DNA from: Amycolatopsis benzoatilytica AK 16/65
Lineage (GTDB): Bacteria; Actinomycetota; Actinomycetes; Mycobacteriales; Pseudonocardiaceae
DNA: 64,000 bases
Reading direction: 5' to 3'
NCBI RefSeq assembly: GCF_000383915.1
Contig: NZ_KB912942.1
Coordinates: 3,359,623-3,423,622 of the forward strand
Under the pieces are notes generated by a model. That model made no database searches and was not told the DNA's origin. It worked only from the letters and a program-made list of their open reading frames with translations. Positions 53,617 to 62,602 of the stretch are shown here, piece by piece (positions within the stretch are counted from its first letter, which is position 1; each line of letters begins with the position of its first letter). The position numbers and the translations under genes are program-made.

Positions 53617-54765
53617 TTAACTGGCCGGTCGCACCGTCGCGAAATCGAGGTTCGACCAGGGGCTCGCCGGATCGGTGAGCAGCTGGTGGCGGACCCGGAC
53701 GGCGGACGAGTACTCGCTGCCGAATTCCTCGTCGTCCAGCGCGAGCAGCCGGCCCAGCACGTAGCCGGTGGCCAGTTCGGCCCACGAAGCGTGGTAGCGG
53801 CGGGCGACCGCCCCGGCCTCCAGCACCATCAGCTCCGCGGTGATCGCGTCGCAGTAGCCGACCGCCAGTCCCCAGCGCACCAGCTCCACCGCGCGGCCGA
53901 CGTCCCAGCCGATGATGCTGTCCACCGCGCCGTCCGGGGCGAGCAGTCCGTCCGCGCGGAACCGCTGCTCGTATCGCACGATCCGGCGCATCGTGTCCAC
54001 CAGCGGCCCGGCTTGTTCCGGCGCGTCGTTGTCCTCGCACCACTGCCGGATGAGCTCGACCCAGCCGTACGGGTCCAGCGCCAGCCCGCTGCGGGCGCGC
54101 AGCACGAGCACCAGGTTCCCGGTGGTGAGCTGGTAGGAGTCGCCGAGCAGCCGGTCCATCGCGGCCCGCCAGCTGGCCGCGTCGGTGACGCCCCACCAGT
54201 CGCGCAGGCCGCGGACCTCGGCGACGTAGTCGTGGTAGCGCGCGTCGAGGACGTTCCACGGCTCGGCGGACAGCACCGCCTGGTGCGCGCCGCAGGCCAG
54301 CGACTGCGCGACCGGGCCGTCGAGCAGCCCGTAGCGCGCCGTGTACAGCCGTTCGACCTGCTGCTCCACCGCGGTGACCCGGTGCGGGTTCGCCGCCAGC
54401 CAGGGCAGCAGCTCCGCCGCCGCCACCCGCCATTCGGCGAGCGTGCCGCGGTTGAACACCACCTGCTCCCCCGCCGCGACGCCGTGCGTCGCCCAGTCCA
54501 GGTCGCCGCTGAGAAACACCACGTCCGCGCCGAAGTCCGGCAGCGCCCCGCGAGTGAACACCTGCAGCGACGATTCGCCGCCGTGCGCGCAGCACACCTT
54601 CGCCGGCGACCAGGTCCGCTGCTCGGCCAGCTGTCGTGCCTCGGCCCGGTGGATCGGGACGAACAGCTCCTCGTCGCCGAGGAGCCCGAGAAAGCGGTCG
54701 AGATCGTCCTCCCGCCGCGCCAGCGCGAGTTCGGCCTCGACGTCGGCCAGAGTGGCCCAGGTCAT
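53617..54765 (-). CDS. DUF1266-type protein with SseB-like N-terminus
   Basis: A 382-residue soluble protein. Residues 1-125 resemble an SseB-like domain (ELFVPIHRAEARQLAE, LQVFTRGALPDFG). The C-terminal half carries DUF1266 features (SWRAAMDRLLGD, IIGWDVGRAVELVRWGLAVGYCD, ATGYVLGRLLALDDEEFGSEYS). No enzymatic function is established for either. It sits between recN and steA, where the M. tuberculosis order has no gene, so it is a small local insertion. Ten bases separate it from the recN stop. Confidence 0.75.
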   Translation of the reverse strand: MTWATLADVEAELALARREDDLDRFLGLLGDEELFVPIHRAEARQLAEQRTWSPAKVCCAHGGESSLQVFTRGALPDFGADVVFLSGDLDWATHGVAAGEQVVFNRGTLAEWRVAAAELLPWLAANPHRVTAVEQQVERLYTARYGLLDGPVAQSLACGAHQAVLSAEPWNVLDARYHDYVAEVRGLRDWWGVTDAASWRAAMDRLLGDSYQLTTGNLVLVLRARSGLALDPYGWVELIRQWCEDNDAPEQAGPLVDTMRRIVRYEQRFRADGLLAPDGAVDSIIGWDVGRAVELVRWGLAVGYCDAITAELMVLEAGAVARRYHASWAELATGYVLGRLLALDDEEFGSEYSSAVRVRHQLLTDPASPWSNLDFATVRPAS

Positions 54766-54775
54766 GGAATCCGCC

Positions 54776-56563
54776 TCAGCCCTTCTTCACGCGCTTCCGC
54801 TTCGCGGCGGCGGGAGCCTTGGCCTTGTCCTTCTCGGCGGTGGCGAGGAGTTCCTCGGCGTGCGCGCGGCCGGTCTCGGTGCCGTCCATGCCGGCCAGCA
54901 TCCGGGCCAGCTCGCGCACCCGGTCGCTCTGGTCGAGCGTCTTCACCCCGCTGCGGGTGACGCCGCCGCTGGTCCCCTTGTCCACCACCAGGTGCTGGTC
55001 GGCGAAGGCCGCGACCTGCGGCAGATGCGTGACCACCAGCACCTGATGGGTGCGCGCGAGCCGGGCGAGCCGCCGGCCGATCTCCACCGCGGCCCGGCCG
55101 CCGACGCCCGCGTCGACCTCGTCGAACACCAGCGTCTGCACGGTGTCCGCGTGCGCCAGCACGACCTCGATCGCCAGCATCACGCGCGACAGCTCGCCGC
55201 CCGACGCCGCCTTGTGCACCGGCAGCGGCGGCGCGCCGTTGTGCGCGCGCAGCAACAGCTCTACTTCGTCCACGCCGTCCGGACCGGCGTGCACCGCGCG
55301 GCCGTCGATCGCCAGCGCCTGCTTGTCGCCGTGCTCGGCCGGGCGCTGTTCGACGGTGATCTCCAGCTCCGCCTGGCCCATCGCGAGGCCGGAAAGTTCC
55401 TTCGTGATCGCGGTGGCCAGCTCGGCGGCGGCCTTCCCGCGCGCCGCGGAGACCTCGGTGGCGTGCGCCACCAGCTGCACCGCCAGCTCGTCCCGGCGGA
55501 GAGCCAGCGCCGCCAGCGCTTCTTCGGAGGTGTCCATCGTCTCGAGCCGGCGGCGAGCGTCCTCCGCCCAGGCCAGCACGCCGTCGACGTCCGCGGCGTA
55601 CTTGCGGGTGAGCCGTTTCAGGTCGGCTTGCCGGGCAAGCACCTTCTCCAGCAGTGCCGGGTCGGCGTCCAGGTTCTCGACGTAGCCGCCCAGCTCCGCG
55701 CCGACGTCGCTCAGCAGCGTGGACGCTTCCTGGAGCCGTTCCACGAGCTCGCGCAGCGCCGGGTCTTCGGCCGAAGCGAGCCGGCGCACCGCCTCGCCGA
55801 CGAGGCCGAGCGCGCCAGGCGCGTCCGGATCACCGTCCTGTGCGCCGGACACCGCCGCATACGCTTCGGTGGCCGTCGCGCGGAGTTCGTCGACCGCGGC
55901 GAGGCGTTTGATCTGCTCGGTGAGCTCGACGTCCTCGCCCGGCTCCGGCGCGACGGCGTCGATCTCGGTCAGCCCGTGTTTGAGCAGGTCGGCTTGCTGC
56001 GCCATTTCGCGGGAGCGGCTGGACCGCTCGGTCAGCTCGGTGATCACCGACAGCCACTCGTCGCGGATCTCGCGGTACGCGGTCAGCGGGCCGGCCACGT
56101 CGTCGCCGGCGAACCGGTCGATCACCGCGCGCTGCTCCGCCGGGCGAAGCAGCCGCAGCTGGTCGTTCTGCCCGTGCACGGCGATCACCTGCTCGGACAG
56201 CTCGGCGAGCACCCCGACCGGCACGGAACGGCCGCCAAGGTGCGCCCGCGAGCGCCCGTCGGCGGCGACCGTGCGCAGCGCGATCACGCTTCCGTCCTCG
56301 TCGACGTCCGCGCCCGCGTCGGTCACGATGCGGGCGGCCGCGTGGTCGTCGCCCACGGTGAACCGGCCCTCGACGAATGCCTTCAGCATTCCGTTCCGGA
56401 CCTTCGACGCCTCGGCTCGCCCGCCGGACAGCAGGTGCAGCCCGGTGACGACCATGGTCTTGCCCGCACCCGTCTCACCGGTGACGACGGTGAAGCCCGG
56501 GTGCAGTTCCAGCAGGGCTTCCTCGATGACTCCGAGGCCCTGGATGCGCATCTCGGCCAGCAC
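54776..56563 (-). CDS. recN: DNA repair protein RecN
   Basis: A 595-residue SMC-like ATPase for double-strand break repair. Walker A GETGAGKTMVV (about 29-39) is near the N-terminus, a long coiled coil lies between about 170 and 370, and the signature KAASGGELSRVMLAIEVVLA plus Walker B VFDEVDAGVGG lie near the C-terminus. The basic tail AAAKRKRVKKG ends the protein. By homology the start is the GTG at 56563 (VLAEMRIQGLG); the ATG at 56551 is an alternative. Rv1696 equivalent. Confidence 0.95.
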   Translation of the reverse strand: MLAEMRIQGLGVIEEALLELHPGFTVVTGETGAGKTMVVTGLHLLSGGRAEASKVRNGMLKAFVEGRFTVGDDHAAARIVTDAGADVDEDGSVIALRTVAADGRSRAHLGGRSVPVGVLAELSEQVIAVHGQNDQLRLLRPAEQRAVIDRFAGDDVAGPLTAYREIRDEWLSVITELTERSSRSREMAQQADLLKHGLTEIDAVAPEPGEDVELTEQIKRLAAVDELRATATEAYAAVSGAQDGDPDAPGALGLVGEAVRRLASAEDPALRELVERLQEASTLLSDVGAELGGYVENLDADPALLEKVLARQADLKRLTRKYAADVDGVLAWAEDARRRLETMDTSEEALAALALRRDELAVQLVAHATEVSAARGKAAAELATAITKELSGLAMGQAELEITVEQRPAEHGDKQALAIDGRAVHAGPDGVDEVELLLRAHNGAPPLPVHKAASGGELSRVMLAIEVVLAHADTVQTLVFDEVDAGVGGRAAVEIGRRLARLARTHQVLVVTHLPQVAAFADQHLVVDKGTSGGVTRSGVKTLDQSDRVRELARMLAGMDGTETGRAHAEELLATAEKDKAKAPAAAKRKRVKKG

Positions 56564-56660
56564 GACGCATACGGTAGCGGCCCGCACCGACGTTCTGTGC
56601 GTCCGAGGTCCGCTAAGTCTTCTTTTCGCTGGTCGAACACTTGTGCGGGCGCGTCGCGGA

Positions 56661-57590
56661 TCAGCCGTTCGTGCGGTCGGGCGATCGCCGGTCGCGCCAG
56701 CTGCGCACCGGCAGCCCGAACTTGTACACCAGCCGATCAGTGAAAACGCCGTCCCACAGCCGGACCAGCCGCACTGGCTCGCGGCCGCAGACGACCCGTA
56801 CGGTCGCGCCCGGCGGCAGTTCGAACGTCCGGAGCCCGTCGCAGGTCAGCGCCGCTTTCGGGCCGGTCGGGTCGATACCGACGGTGATCACCGATTCAGG
56901 CGACACGACGAGCGGGCGGGCGAACATCGCGTGCGCGTTGCTCGGCACCACCAGCAGCGCCTCCACGTCCGGCCACAGCACCGGGCCGCCGGCGGAGAAG
57001 GCGTACGCGGTCGAACCGGTCGGCGTCGCGCACAGCACTCCGTCGCAGCCGAAGGACGACACCGGCCGTCCGTCGACCTCGATCAGCGCGTCGAGCACCC
57101 GCTCGCGGCTGAACTTCTCCACGCTGGCCTCGTTGAGCGCCCAGGTCTCGTAGATCTGTTCGCCGCCCAGGGTGACCGTGACGTCGACCGTCATCCGGTC
57201 CTCGACGTGGTACTCGCGGTCGACCACGCGCTGCACCGCGTCGGCGAGCGCGTCCGAGTCGGCTTCGGCGAGGAAGCCGACGCGGCCGAGGTTGACGCCG
57301 AGCACCGGGACCTCGGCCGGACGGGCGAGCTCCGCCGCGCGCAGCAGCGTCCCGTCGCCGCCGAGCACGAACACCAGCTCCGCCCCTTCGGCCGGGTTGT
57401 GCTCGGGCGCGACGACCGTGCACGGCATCGCCATGCAGCCGCCCGGGTCGATCAGCTCGAGCACGTCCTCGTCGATCACCCGGAGCCGGATCCCGGCCTT
57501 GGCGAACCGCTGGGACACCTCGCGGGCGGCCTCCCGGGTGGTGTCCCGGTCCGGGTGCACCACGAGAAGCACTTCACGTTCGGCGGTCAC
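56661..57590 (-). CDS. nadK: NAD kinase
   Basis: A 309-residue enzyme that phosphorylates NAD to NADP. The motif GGDGTLLRAAE (77-87) and the NE motif ALNEASVEK (N153, E154) are present, with TPTGSTAYAFSAGGP following. The GTG at 57590 overlaps the tlyA stop by four bases (GTGA); the frame is open upstream inside tlyA but without homology. Rv1695 equivalent. Confidence 0.96.
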   Translation of the reverse strand: MTAEREVLLVVHPDRDTTREAAREVSQRFAKAGIRLRVIDEDVLELIDPGGCMAMPCTVVAPEHNPAEGAELVFVLGGDGTLLRAAELARPAEVPVLGVNLGRVGFLAEADSDALADAVQRVVDREYHVEDRMTVDVTVTLGGEQIYETWALNEASVEKFSRERVLDALIEVDGRPVSSFGCDGVLCATPTGSTAYAFSAGGPVLWPDVEALLVVPSNAHAMFARPLVVSPESVITVGIDPTGPKAALTCDGLRTFELPPGATVRVVCGREPVRLVRLWDGVFTDRLVYKFGLPVRSWRDRRSPDRTNG

Positions 57591-58402
57591 TGAGGTCCTT
57601 CCTGGACCGCGGTGCGGACCAGCTGTTCCGCGTCCGCAGGGCTGTCTCCGGCGTCCGTTTTGCGGAGCCAGACGAAGTATTCGACGTTCCCGGACGGTCC
57701 GGGCAGCGGGCTCGCGACGACGCCGCGCAGCGCCAGCCCGAGCTTCGCGGCCTCGGCGAGCACGCCGAGCACGGATTCTGCGCGCAGGTGCGGGTCGCGG
57801 ACCACGCCGCCGCTGCCGAGGCGCTCCTTGCCGACCTCGAACTGCGGTTTGACCATCGGCAGCAGGTCCGCGCCGTCGCGCGCGCACTCGGCGAGCGCGG
57901 GCAGCACGAGCTTGAGCGAGATGAACGACAGGTCGCCGACGATCAGGTCCACTTGGCCGCCGATCATGTCCGGCGTCAGGTTGCGGACGTTCGTGCGGTC
58001 GAGCACGGTCACCCGGTCGTCGGTCTGCAGCCGCCAGTCGAGCAGGCCGCGCCCGACGTCCGCGGCGACCACCGCGTCCGCGCCGCCCCGCAGCAAAACG
58101 TCGGTGAAGCCGCCGGTGGACGCGCCGGCGTCGAGGCAGCGGCGGCCTTCGACGGTCAGCCCCTCCGGGCCGAACCTTTCCAGCGCGCCGAGAAGTTTGT
58201 GCGCGCCGCGAGACGCCCAGCCGGGGTCGTCTTCGTCCTTCACGACGATGGGCGCGTCGTTTTCCACGCCGGTGGCGGGTTTGGCGGCGACCATGCCGCG
58301 CACGGTGACCTTGCCGCCGGTGATGAGTTCCGATGCCTGTTCGCGGGAGCGGGCCAGTCCGCGCCGCACGAGTTCCGCGTCGAGGCGGGCTCGTTTGGCC
58401 AC
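57587..58402 (-). CDS. tlyA: TlyA 16S/23S rRNA 2'-O-methyltransferase
   Basis: A 271-residue protein: S4 RNA-binding domain (1-60; ARLDAELVRRGLARSREQASELI) and FtsJ-like methyltransferase domain with K69 (GAHKLL), the SAM loop DAGASTGGFTDVLL, D157 (VGDLSFI) and K185 (MVKPQFE). In mycobacteria it methylates 16S C1409 and 23S C1920 and makes ribosomes sensitive to capreomycin and viomycin. The start is GTG 58402. Confidence 0.95.
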   Translation of the reverse strand: MAKRARLDAELVRRGLARSREQASELITGGKVTVRGMVAAKPATGVENDAPIVVKDEDDPGWASRGAHKLLGALERFGPEGLTVEGRRCLDAGASTGGFTDVLLRGGADAVVAADVGRGLLDWRLQTDDRVTVLDRTNVRNLTPDMIGGQVDLIVGDLSFISLKLVLPALAECARDGADLLPMVKPQFEVGKERLGSGGVVRDPHLRAESVLGVLAEAAKLGLALRGVVASPLPGPSGNVEYFVWLRKTDAGDSPADAEQLVRTAVQEGPQ

Positions 58403-58407
58403 GCCGG

Positions 58408-58614
58408 TCAGACCTTGTCGATGCTGGACAGAGCCACGGTCAGCTCGGTGTGCACGGCCTCGAACCGGTCCACGTGCTCGCGGGGCGGCAGCGTGTCCAG
58501 GTCGTCGAGCCCGGCGACCGCCTCGGCGATGCCTGCCCGCGGGTCGGTCTGCTGCGGTCCGGGACCGGGGATCGGCGGGGGCCCGGGAACAGGCCGCGGA
58601 ACGTTGGGGTGCAC
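58408..58614 (-). CDS. Small conserved protein between HAD and tlyA
   Basis: A 68-residue protein starting at GTG 58614. The first 22 residues are Pro/Gly-rich; the rest (AEAVAGLDDLDTLPPREHVDRFEAVHTELTVALSSIDK) is predicted to be two amphipathic helices. It occupies the place of the 58-residue Rv1693 in M. tuberculosis, and its five-base spacing to tlyA supports expression in the operon. No function is known. Confidence 0.8.
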   Translation of the reverse strand: MHPNVPRPVPGPPPIPGPGPQQTDPRAGIAEAVAGLDDLDTLPPREHVDRFEAVHTELTVALSSIDKV

Positions 58615-58630
58615 AGCCCCAAACTACCAG

Positions 58631-59608
58631 TCAGGCCAGGCCCAGCCCGGCTGCTGCCGCCACCGCCGCGTCGCCTTCGGCACGCACCTGCGTGACGCCG
58701 GTCCGCCACGCCGCGTCGCACAGCGCGCGCAGCAGGTCGAGCCGGTCGCCTTCGCCGCGCACGGTCAGCACGCCGTGCTCGGCGATCTCCCAGCCGGGCC
58801 GCTTGCCGACGCGCAGCTCGTGGGCCGGCTGTGCCAGCGCGGTCAGGTCCGCGCCGAGGTGGGTGGGCCGTTCCGCCGGAACGGCGGTGAGCAGCGTCGC
58901 CGCGGTCGCCACGCCGGTGAGGACGCACAGCGAATCGAGCTCCGCCGCGACTGCCCCGGCGATGTCGGTGTCGAGCCGGTCGCCGACGACCAGCGGACGC
59001 TCCGCGCCAGCCGACCGGGCGGCCGTCTCGAACAGCAGCGGCTGAGGTTTCCCCGCCACGACTGGCTCCGAGCCGGTGGCGATCCGCAGCGCGCCGACCA
59101 TGGATCCGTTGCCTGGCAGCAGTCCGCGCTCGGTCGGCAGCGTGGTGTCGGTGTTCGTCGCCACCCACAGCCCGCCGGCCCGGATGACGATGCTCGCCTC
59201 GGCCAGGTCCGCCCATCCGGTGTCCGGCGAATGTCCTTGCACCACCGCGGAAACGTCGTCGCTCGCGGTCCGCACCGGCTCAAGACCGACAGCAGCGATC
59301 TCGTCGCCGAGGGACCCGGTGCCGACCACGAGCACCTTCGCCCCGGACGGCAGGCGGTCCCGCAGGAGCGCGGCCGCCGCCTGGGCGCTGGTGTGGATTT
59401 CCTCGGTCTCCGCGGGGATTCCGAGGTCCTGCAAGTGCCGGGCGACCGCGGACGGCGCCTTTGACGCGTTGTTGGTGACGAACCGGACCGCCGTGCCCTG
59501 CTTGCGCACGGCGGCCACGGTGTCTGCCGCGCCGTCGATGACCCGCGAGCCGTGGTACACGGTGCCGTCGAGGTCGAACAACAGCGCGTCGTACGGCAGG
59601 TCACTCAT
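58631..59608 (-). CDS. HAD-superfamily IIA phosphatase (NagD-like)
   Basis: A 325-residue hydrolase. The nucleophile motif is FDLDGTVYHG (D12, D14), then FVTNNASK (motif II), and the late motif KPQPLLFETAARS with VVGDRLDTDIAGA. The C2 cap is of the NagD/PGP type, which acts on small sugar or glycerol phosphates. The last 60 residues form an extra domain. It overlaps the TPR gene by eight bases. Rv1692, a glycerol-3-phosphate phosphatase, is the likely counterpart. Confidence 0.9.
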   Translation of the reverse strand: MSDLPYDALLFDLDGTVYHGSRVIDGAADTVAAVRKQGTAVRFVTNNASKAPSAVARHLQDLGIPAETEEIHTSAQAAAALLRDRLPSGAKVLVVGTGSLGDEIAAVGLEPVRTASDDVSAVVQGHSPDTGWADLAEASIVIRAGGLWVATNTDTTLPTERGLLPGNGSMVGALRIATGSEPVVAGKPQPLLFETAARSAGAERPLVVGDRLDTDIAGAVAAELDSLCVLTGVATAATLLTAVPAERPTHLGADLTALAQPAHELRVGKRPGWEIAEHGVLTVRGEGDRLDLLRALCDAAWRTGVTQVRAEGDAAVAAAAGLGLA

Positions 59609-62189
59609 TCGTCAGGTCCGCGGCCCGTTCGGCAGCATCGGTGTCGTCCTCGACGTCGGCTTCGGCCGAGTGGAGGAACCACTGGATGGCTTCTTCCTTG
59701 CGCCCGGCCGCTTCCAGGTTGTCGGCGTAGGCGTAGAACAAGCGCGCGCTCCACGGGTCGCGCTTGCTCTCCTCCAGGTCCGGCCCCTGCAGCGAGACGA
59801 CCGCCGCGTCCAGCTGGCCCAGGTCGCGCCGAGCGCCCGCGGCGACGATCGCCAGCTCGACCTGGGTCGACTTCGTCAGCCGTTCCTTGTCGGTCTCCTT
59901 GGCGAGGTCGAGCGCCCGCTCGGGACGGCCGAGGGCGCGCTCCGCGTCGGCGATGATCGCGATGTGCTCGTCGCTGCGCGTCATCCGCCGGACGGCACGC
60001 AGTTCGGACAGCGCTTCCTGCCAGTTTCCCGCGTGGTAGGCGACGAGGCCGAGCCCTTCGCGGACGATCGGGACGCGCGACGCCTTGGTCTTCGCGTACC
60101 GGGCGTGCTCGAGAGCGGCCTCCGGGTCGTTGTCCACCAAGCTGCCGGCCGCGACGAGGTGCTTCCCGACGGTCTCCGCCAGTCCCTTCGGCAGGGTCCG
60201 CAGTTCGCGCCGGACCTCTTCGTCGAGGTCGGAGAACTCGATGTCGTCCGGGAGTTCGGGGGCTTCGAGCAGCTCGCGGGCAAGCGCCGCGTCCTGCTCC
60301 TCCGGAGTGACCGGCCGCTTGGCGCGGGGACGGTCGCTCCGATCGTTGCGCCGGTCGCCGCGGTCATCGCGATCGCCACGGCCACCGCGGTCGCTGCCGC
60401 GGCGGTCGCGCCGGTCTTCCCGGTCGTTGCGGTCGCGCCGGTTCTCCCGGTCGACTCCGTCGCGCCGCTCTTCGCGGTCAGCGGCGTCGTTGCGGTCAGT
60501 GCGATCGCGCCGAACCTCGGACTCGCCGTCGTCCTGGCCGTCCCGGACCTGGCTCCGCTCCCCCGCCTCGCCGGCCGTCTCGGCCCGGTCCGCCGCGCCG
60601 ATGCTGGCCGCGTCCGAACTCGTCGGCTCCGCAGCAGAGTTCACCGCTTCGGCCGAGGCCTCCTCGACCAGGCCCGACACGTTCTCCTCGACCTCGGCGA
60701 CGTCCCGACGGTCGTTGCGGTAGCCGCTGTCCCGCTGTTCAGAGCGGTAGCCGCTGGCTCGCTGCTCGGTACGGTAGCCGCCGGAGCGAGTGTCGCGGGG
60801 TCCGGTGCCGCGCCGGTCGTCATTGCGGAACCCGCGGTCGTCCCGACGGTCGCCTCCGCTGCGGTACCCGCCGGAGCCGCTCCCGCCTCGGTCGTCCCGG
60901 TTGCCACGGAAGCCGCCCGGACGGTCGTCCCGGCGGAATCCGCCCGTACGGTTGTCCTGCCGGTCGTTGCGGAAGCCGCCCGAACGGTTGTCCCGGTCGC
61001 CGCGGTAACCACCGCGGTCGTCCCGCCGGTCGCCGCCGCGGTAACCACCGCTGTCGCCGCCTCGGTCGTCCCGGTTGCCGCGGAACCCGCTCGGACGGTC
61101 GTCGCTCTTGCCGCGGAAGCCGCCTGGACGATCGTCGCGCCGGAATCCGCCGGAACGGTCGTCGCGATCCCCGCCGGAGCGGTTGTTCCGGTAGCCGCCG
61201 TCCTCGCGCCGGTTCCCGCCCGAGCGGTCGTCGTCTCTCCGGTCGTTGCGGAATCCGCCAGACGTCCGGTTCCCGCCGCGGAAACCACCGTCTCGCGCCC
61301 CGCGGTCGTCCCGGTTCCCCCGGAAGCCGCCCTCGCGCGAACCGCGGTCGTCCCGGTTGCGGTCGAACCCGCCGTCCCGCGAACCGCGGTCGTCCCGGTT
61401 CCCCCGGAAGCCGCCGTCCCGCGAGTCGCGGTTGCCGCGGAACCCGCTGTCCCGAGGACCCCGGTCGTCGCGGAACCCGCCACGCGAGTCGCCGGCGCGC
61501 CGGTTGTCGCGGTCGCCGTAACCGCCGCGCCGGTCGTCGCTGCGGAAACCGCCGCGCGAGTCGTCCTTGCCACGGAAACCGCCGGACGAACGCTGGTCGT
61601 TGCCGGAGTAGCTGCGCCGGTCGTCGTCGCGGCGTCCGCCGGAGCGCTCGCCGTACGAGGACTTGCCCTGCGGACGACCGGAACCGTAGGACGGCTTGCC
61701 GTCGCGGCTGCCGTACGAAGACTTGCCCTCGGGCCGACCCGAACGGTCGCCGTAGGACGGGCGGGCCCCGGAACGGTCGCCGTACGACGGGCGGGCCCCG
61801 GAGCGGTCGCCGTAGGACGGCTTGCCCTGCGGACGGCCGGAGCGGTCGCTGTAGGAGGATTTGCCCTGCGGCCGGTCGGACCGGTCGTAGTCGCGGTCGC
61901 CGCGCGGCCGGAAGTCGCGGTCATCGTCGCGTTTGCCGGCGTAGCCGCGCTTTTCGCGCGGGCTGTCCCCGTGGCCGGGCCGTCCGGCGAAGCCGCCGGT
62001 GCCGCGGGCGCCCCGGTCGTCCCGACGGGGCCGCCCCTGGTGGCCACCGTCCCGCCCGCCGCGGTCTTGTCGCGCGCCTCGCCGGTCTCCCCGGGGCGCG
62101 TCGGACCGGCCGCCGCGGGAGTCCTGGTCGCGGCGAGCCGACCGTCCGGACCCATGATCCGCTGAGTCACGTCGATCGAACTCGGACAC
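59601..62189 (-). CDS. TPR protein with a giant RGG/RDDR-rich disordered region
   Basis: An 862-residue protein. About residues 1-490 are Arg/Gly/Asp/Ser low complexity: repeated YGDRSGR-type units, then about twenty GGFR/GGYR units in forms like GGFRGNRDDRG. A short acidic Ala/Glu segment (about 490-550) and an RD-rich charged stretch (to about 615) follow. The last 245 residues are helical repeats of TPR type (PEAALEHARYAKTKASRVPI, AYHAGNWQEALSELRAVRRM, LFYAYADNLEAAGRKEEAIQWF). The GTG at 62189 has GGAGG four bases upstream; an ATG at 62204 has none. Its place matches Rv1691. RGG tracts usually bind RNA and can form condensates. Confidence 0.9.
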   Translation of the reverse strand: MSEFDRRDSADHGSGRSARRDQDSRGGRSDAPRGDRRGARQDRGGRDGGHQGRPRRDDRGARGTGGFAGRPGHGDSPREKRGYAGKRDDDRDFRPRGDRDYDRSDRPQGKSSYSDRSGRPQGKPSYGDRSGARPSYGDRSGARPSYGDRSGRPEGKSSYGSRDGKPSYGSGRPQGKSSYGERSGGRRDDDRRSYSGNDQRSSGGFRGKDDSRGGFRSDDRRGGYGDRDNRRAGDSRGGFRDDRGPRDSGFRGNRDSRDGGFRGNRDDRGSRDGGFDRNRDDRGSREGGFRGNRDDRGARDGGFRGGNRTSGGFRNDRRDDDRSGGNRREDGGYRNNRSGGDRDDRSGGFRRDDRPGGFRGKSDDRPSGFRGNRDDRGGDSGGYRGGDRRDDRGGYRGDRDNRSGGFRNDRQDNRTGGFRRDDRPGGFRGNRDDRGGSGSGGYRSGGDRRDDRGFRNDDRRGTGPRDTRSGGYRTEQRASGYRSEQRDSGYRNDRRDVAEVEENVSGLVEEASAEAVNSAAEPTSSDAASIGAADRAETAGEAGERSQVRDGQDDGESEVRRDRTDRNDAADREERRDGVDRENRRDRNDREDRRDRRGSDRGGRGDRDDRGDRRNDRSDRPRAKRPVTPEEQDAALARELLEAPELPDDIEFSDLDEEVRRELRTLPKGLAETVGKHLVAAGSLVDNDPEAALEHARYAKTKASRVPIVREGLGLVAYHAGNWQEALSELRAVRRMTRSDEHIAIIADAERALGRPERALDLAKETDKERLTKSTQVELAIVAAGARRDLGQLDAAVVSLQGPDLEESKRDPWSARLFYAYADNLEAAGRKEEAIQWFLHSAEADVEDDTDAAERAADLTNE

Positions 62190-62338
62190 CTGGCCTCCTG
62201 CCATAGAACAACTCTGGAATTCTTGAACCGACCCTGCTATGAGAGCCGACTGTCCATCCTACGGGTCGGTTCGGGGCAGGCCGCGCTCGGGCGGCCCTGC
62301 CCGGACACCGGGAGGACGTGAGTGGATGCGTACAAAGG

Positions 62339-62385
62339 GCTGGGCCCCGGGAGAACCTGTTGGGGGTTCTCGACCGGGGCCCAGC
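62339..62385 (-). terminator. rRNA operon terminator
   Basis: Arms 62339-62357 and 62365-62385 pair as a 12-bp GCTGGGCCCCGG stem plus a 7-bp inner stem with a two-base bulge and a seven-base loop. Read on the minus strand it lies 12 bases beyond the 5S gene and is followed by CCCTTTGT. Confidence 0.85.
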
Positions 62386-62396
62386 CTGTTGGTTGA

Positions 62397-62515
62397 GTTC
62401 GGCGGTGTCCTACTCTCCCACAACCCTTCGGTTGCAGTACCATCGGCGCAATCAGGCTTAGCTTCCGGGTTCGGAATGGGACCGGGCGTTTCCCTGACGC
62501 TAAAACCACCGAAAC
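62397..62515 (-). rRNA. rrf: 5S ribosomal RNA
   Basis: On the minus strand the sequence starts near GTTTCGGTGGT and ends ACCGCCGAAC; these ends pair as helix I. Internal 5S landmarks CCCATTCCGAACCCGGAAG and GAGAGTAGG are present. The ends are uncertain by a base or two. It follows the 23S gene after a spacer of about 88 bases. Confidence 0.95.
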
Positions 62516-62602
62516 ACTCCGAAACAACACACACCCGCCACCCGGTATCCGGTGACAGCCGGTGTGGTGTTTCAGAACCGTAGAGTGGATGCGCAACATC
62601 TT

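Noticed and set aside
59076..62165. A 1029-codon open frame antisense to the TPR/RGG gene
   Set aside because: It mirrors the Arg/Gly/Asp repeats as Val/Ala/Pro runs and has no recognisable domain. It arises because stop codons are rare opposite this GC-rich repeat.
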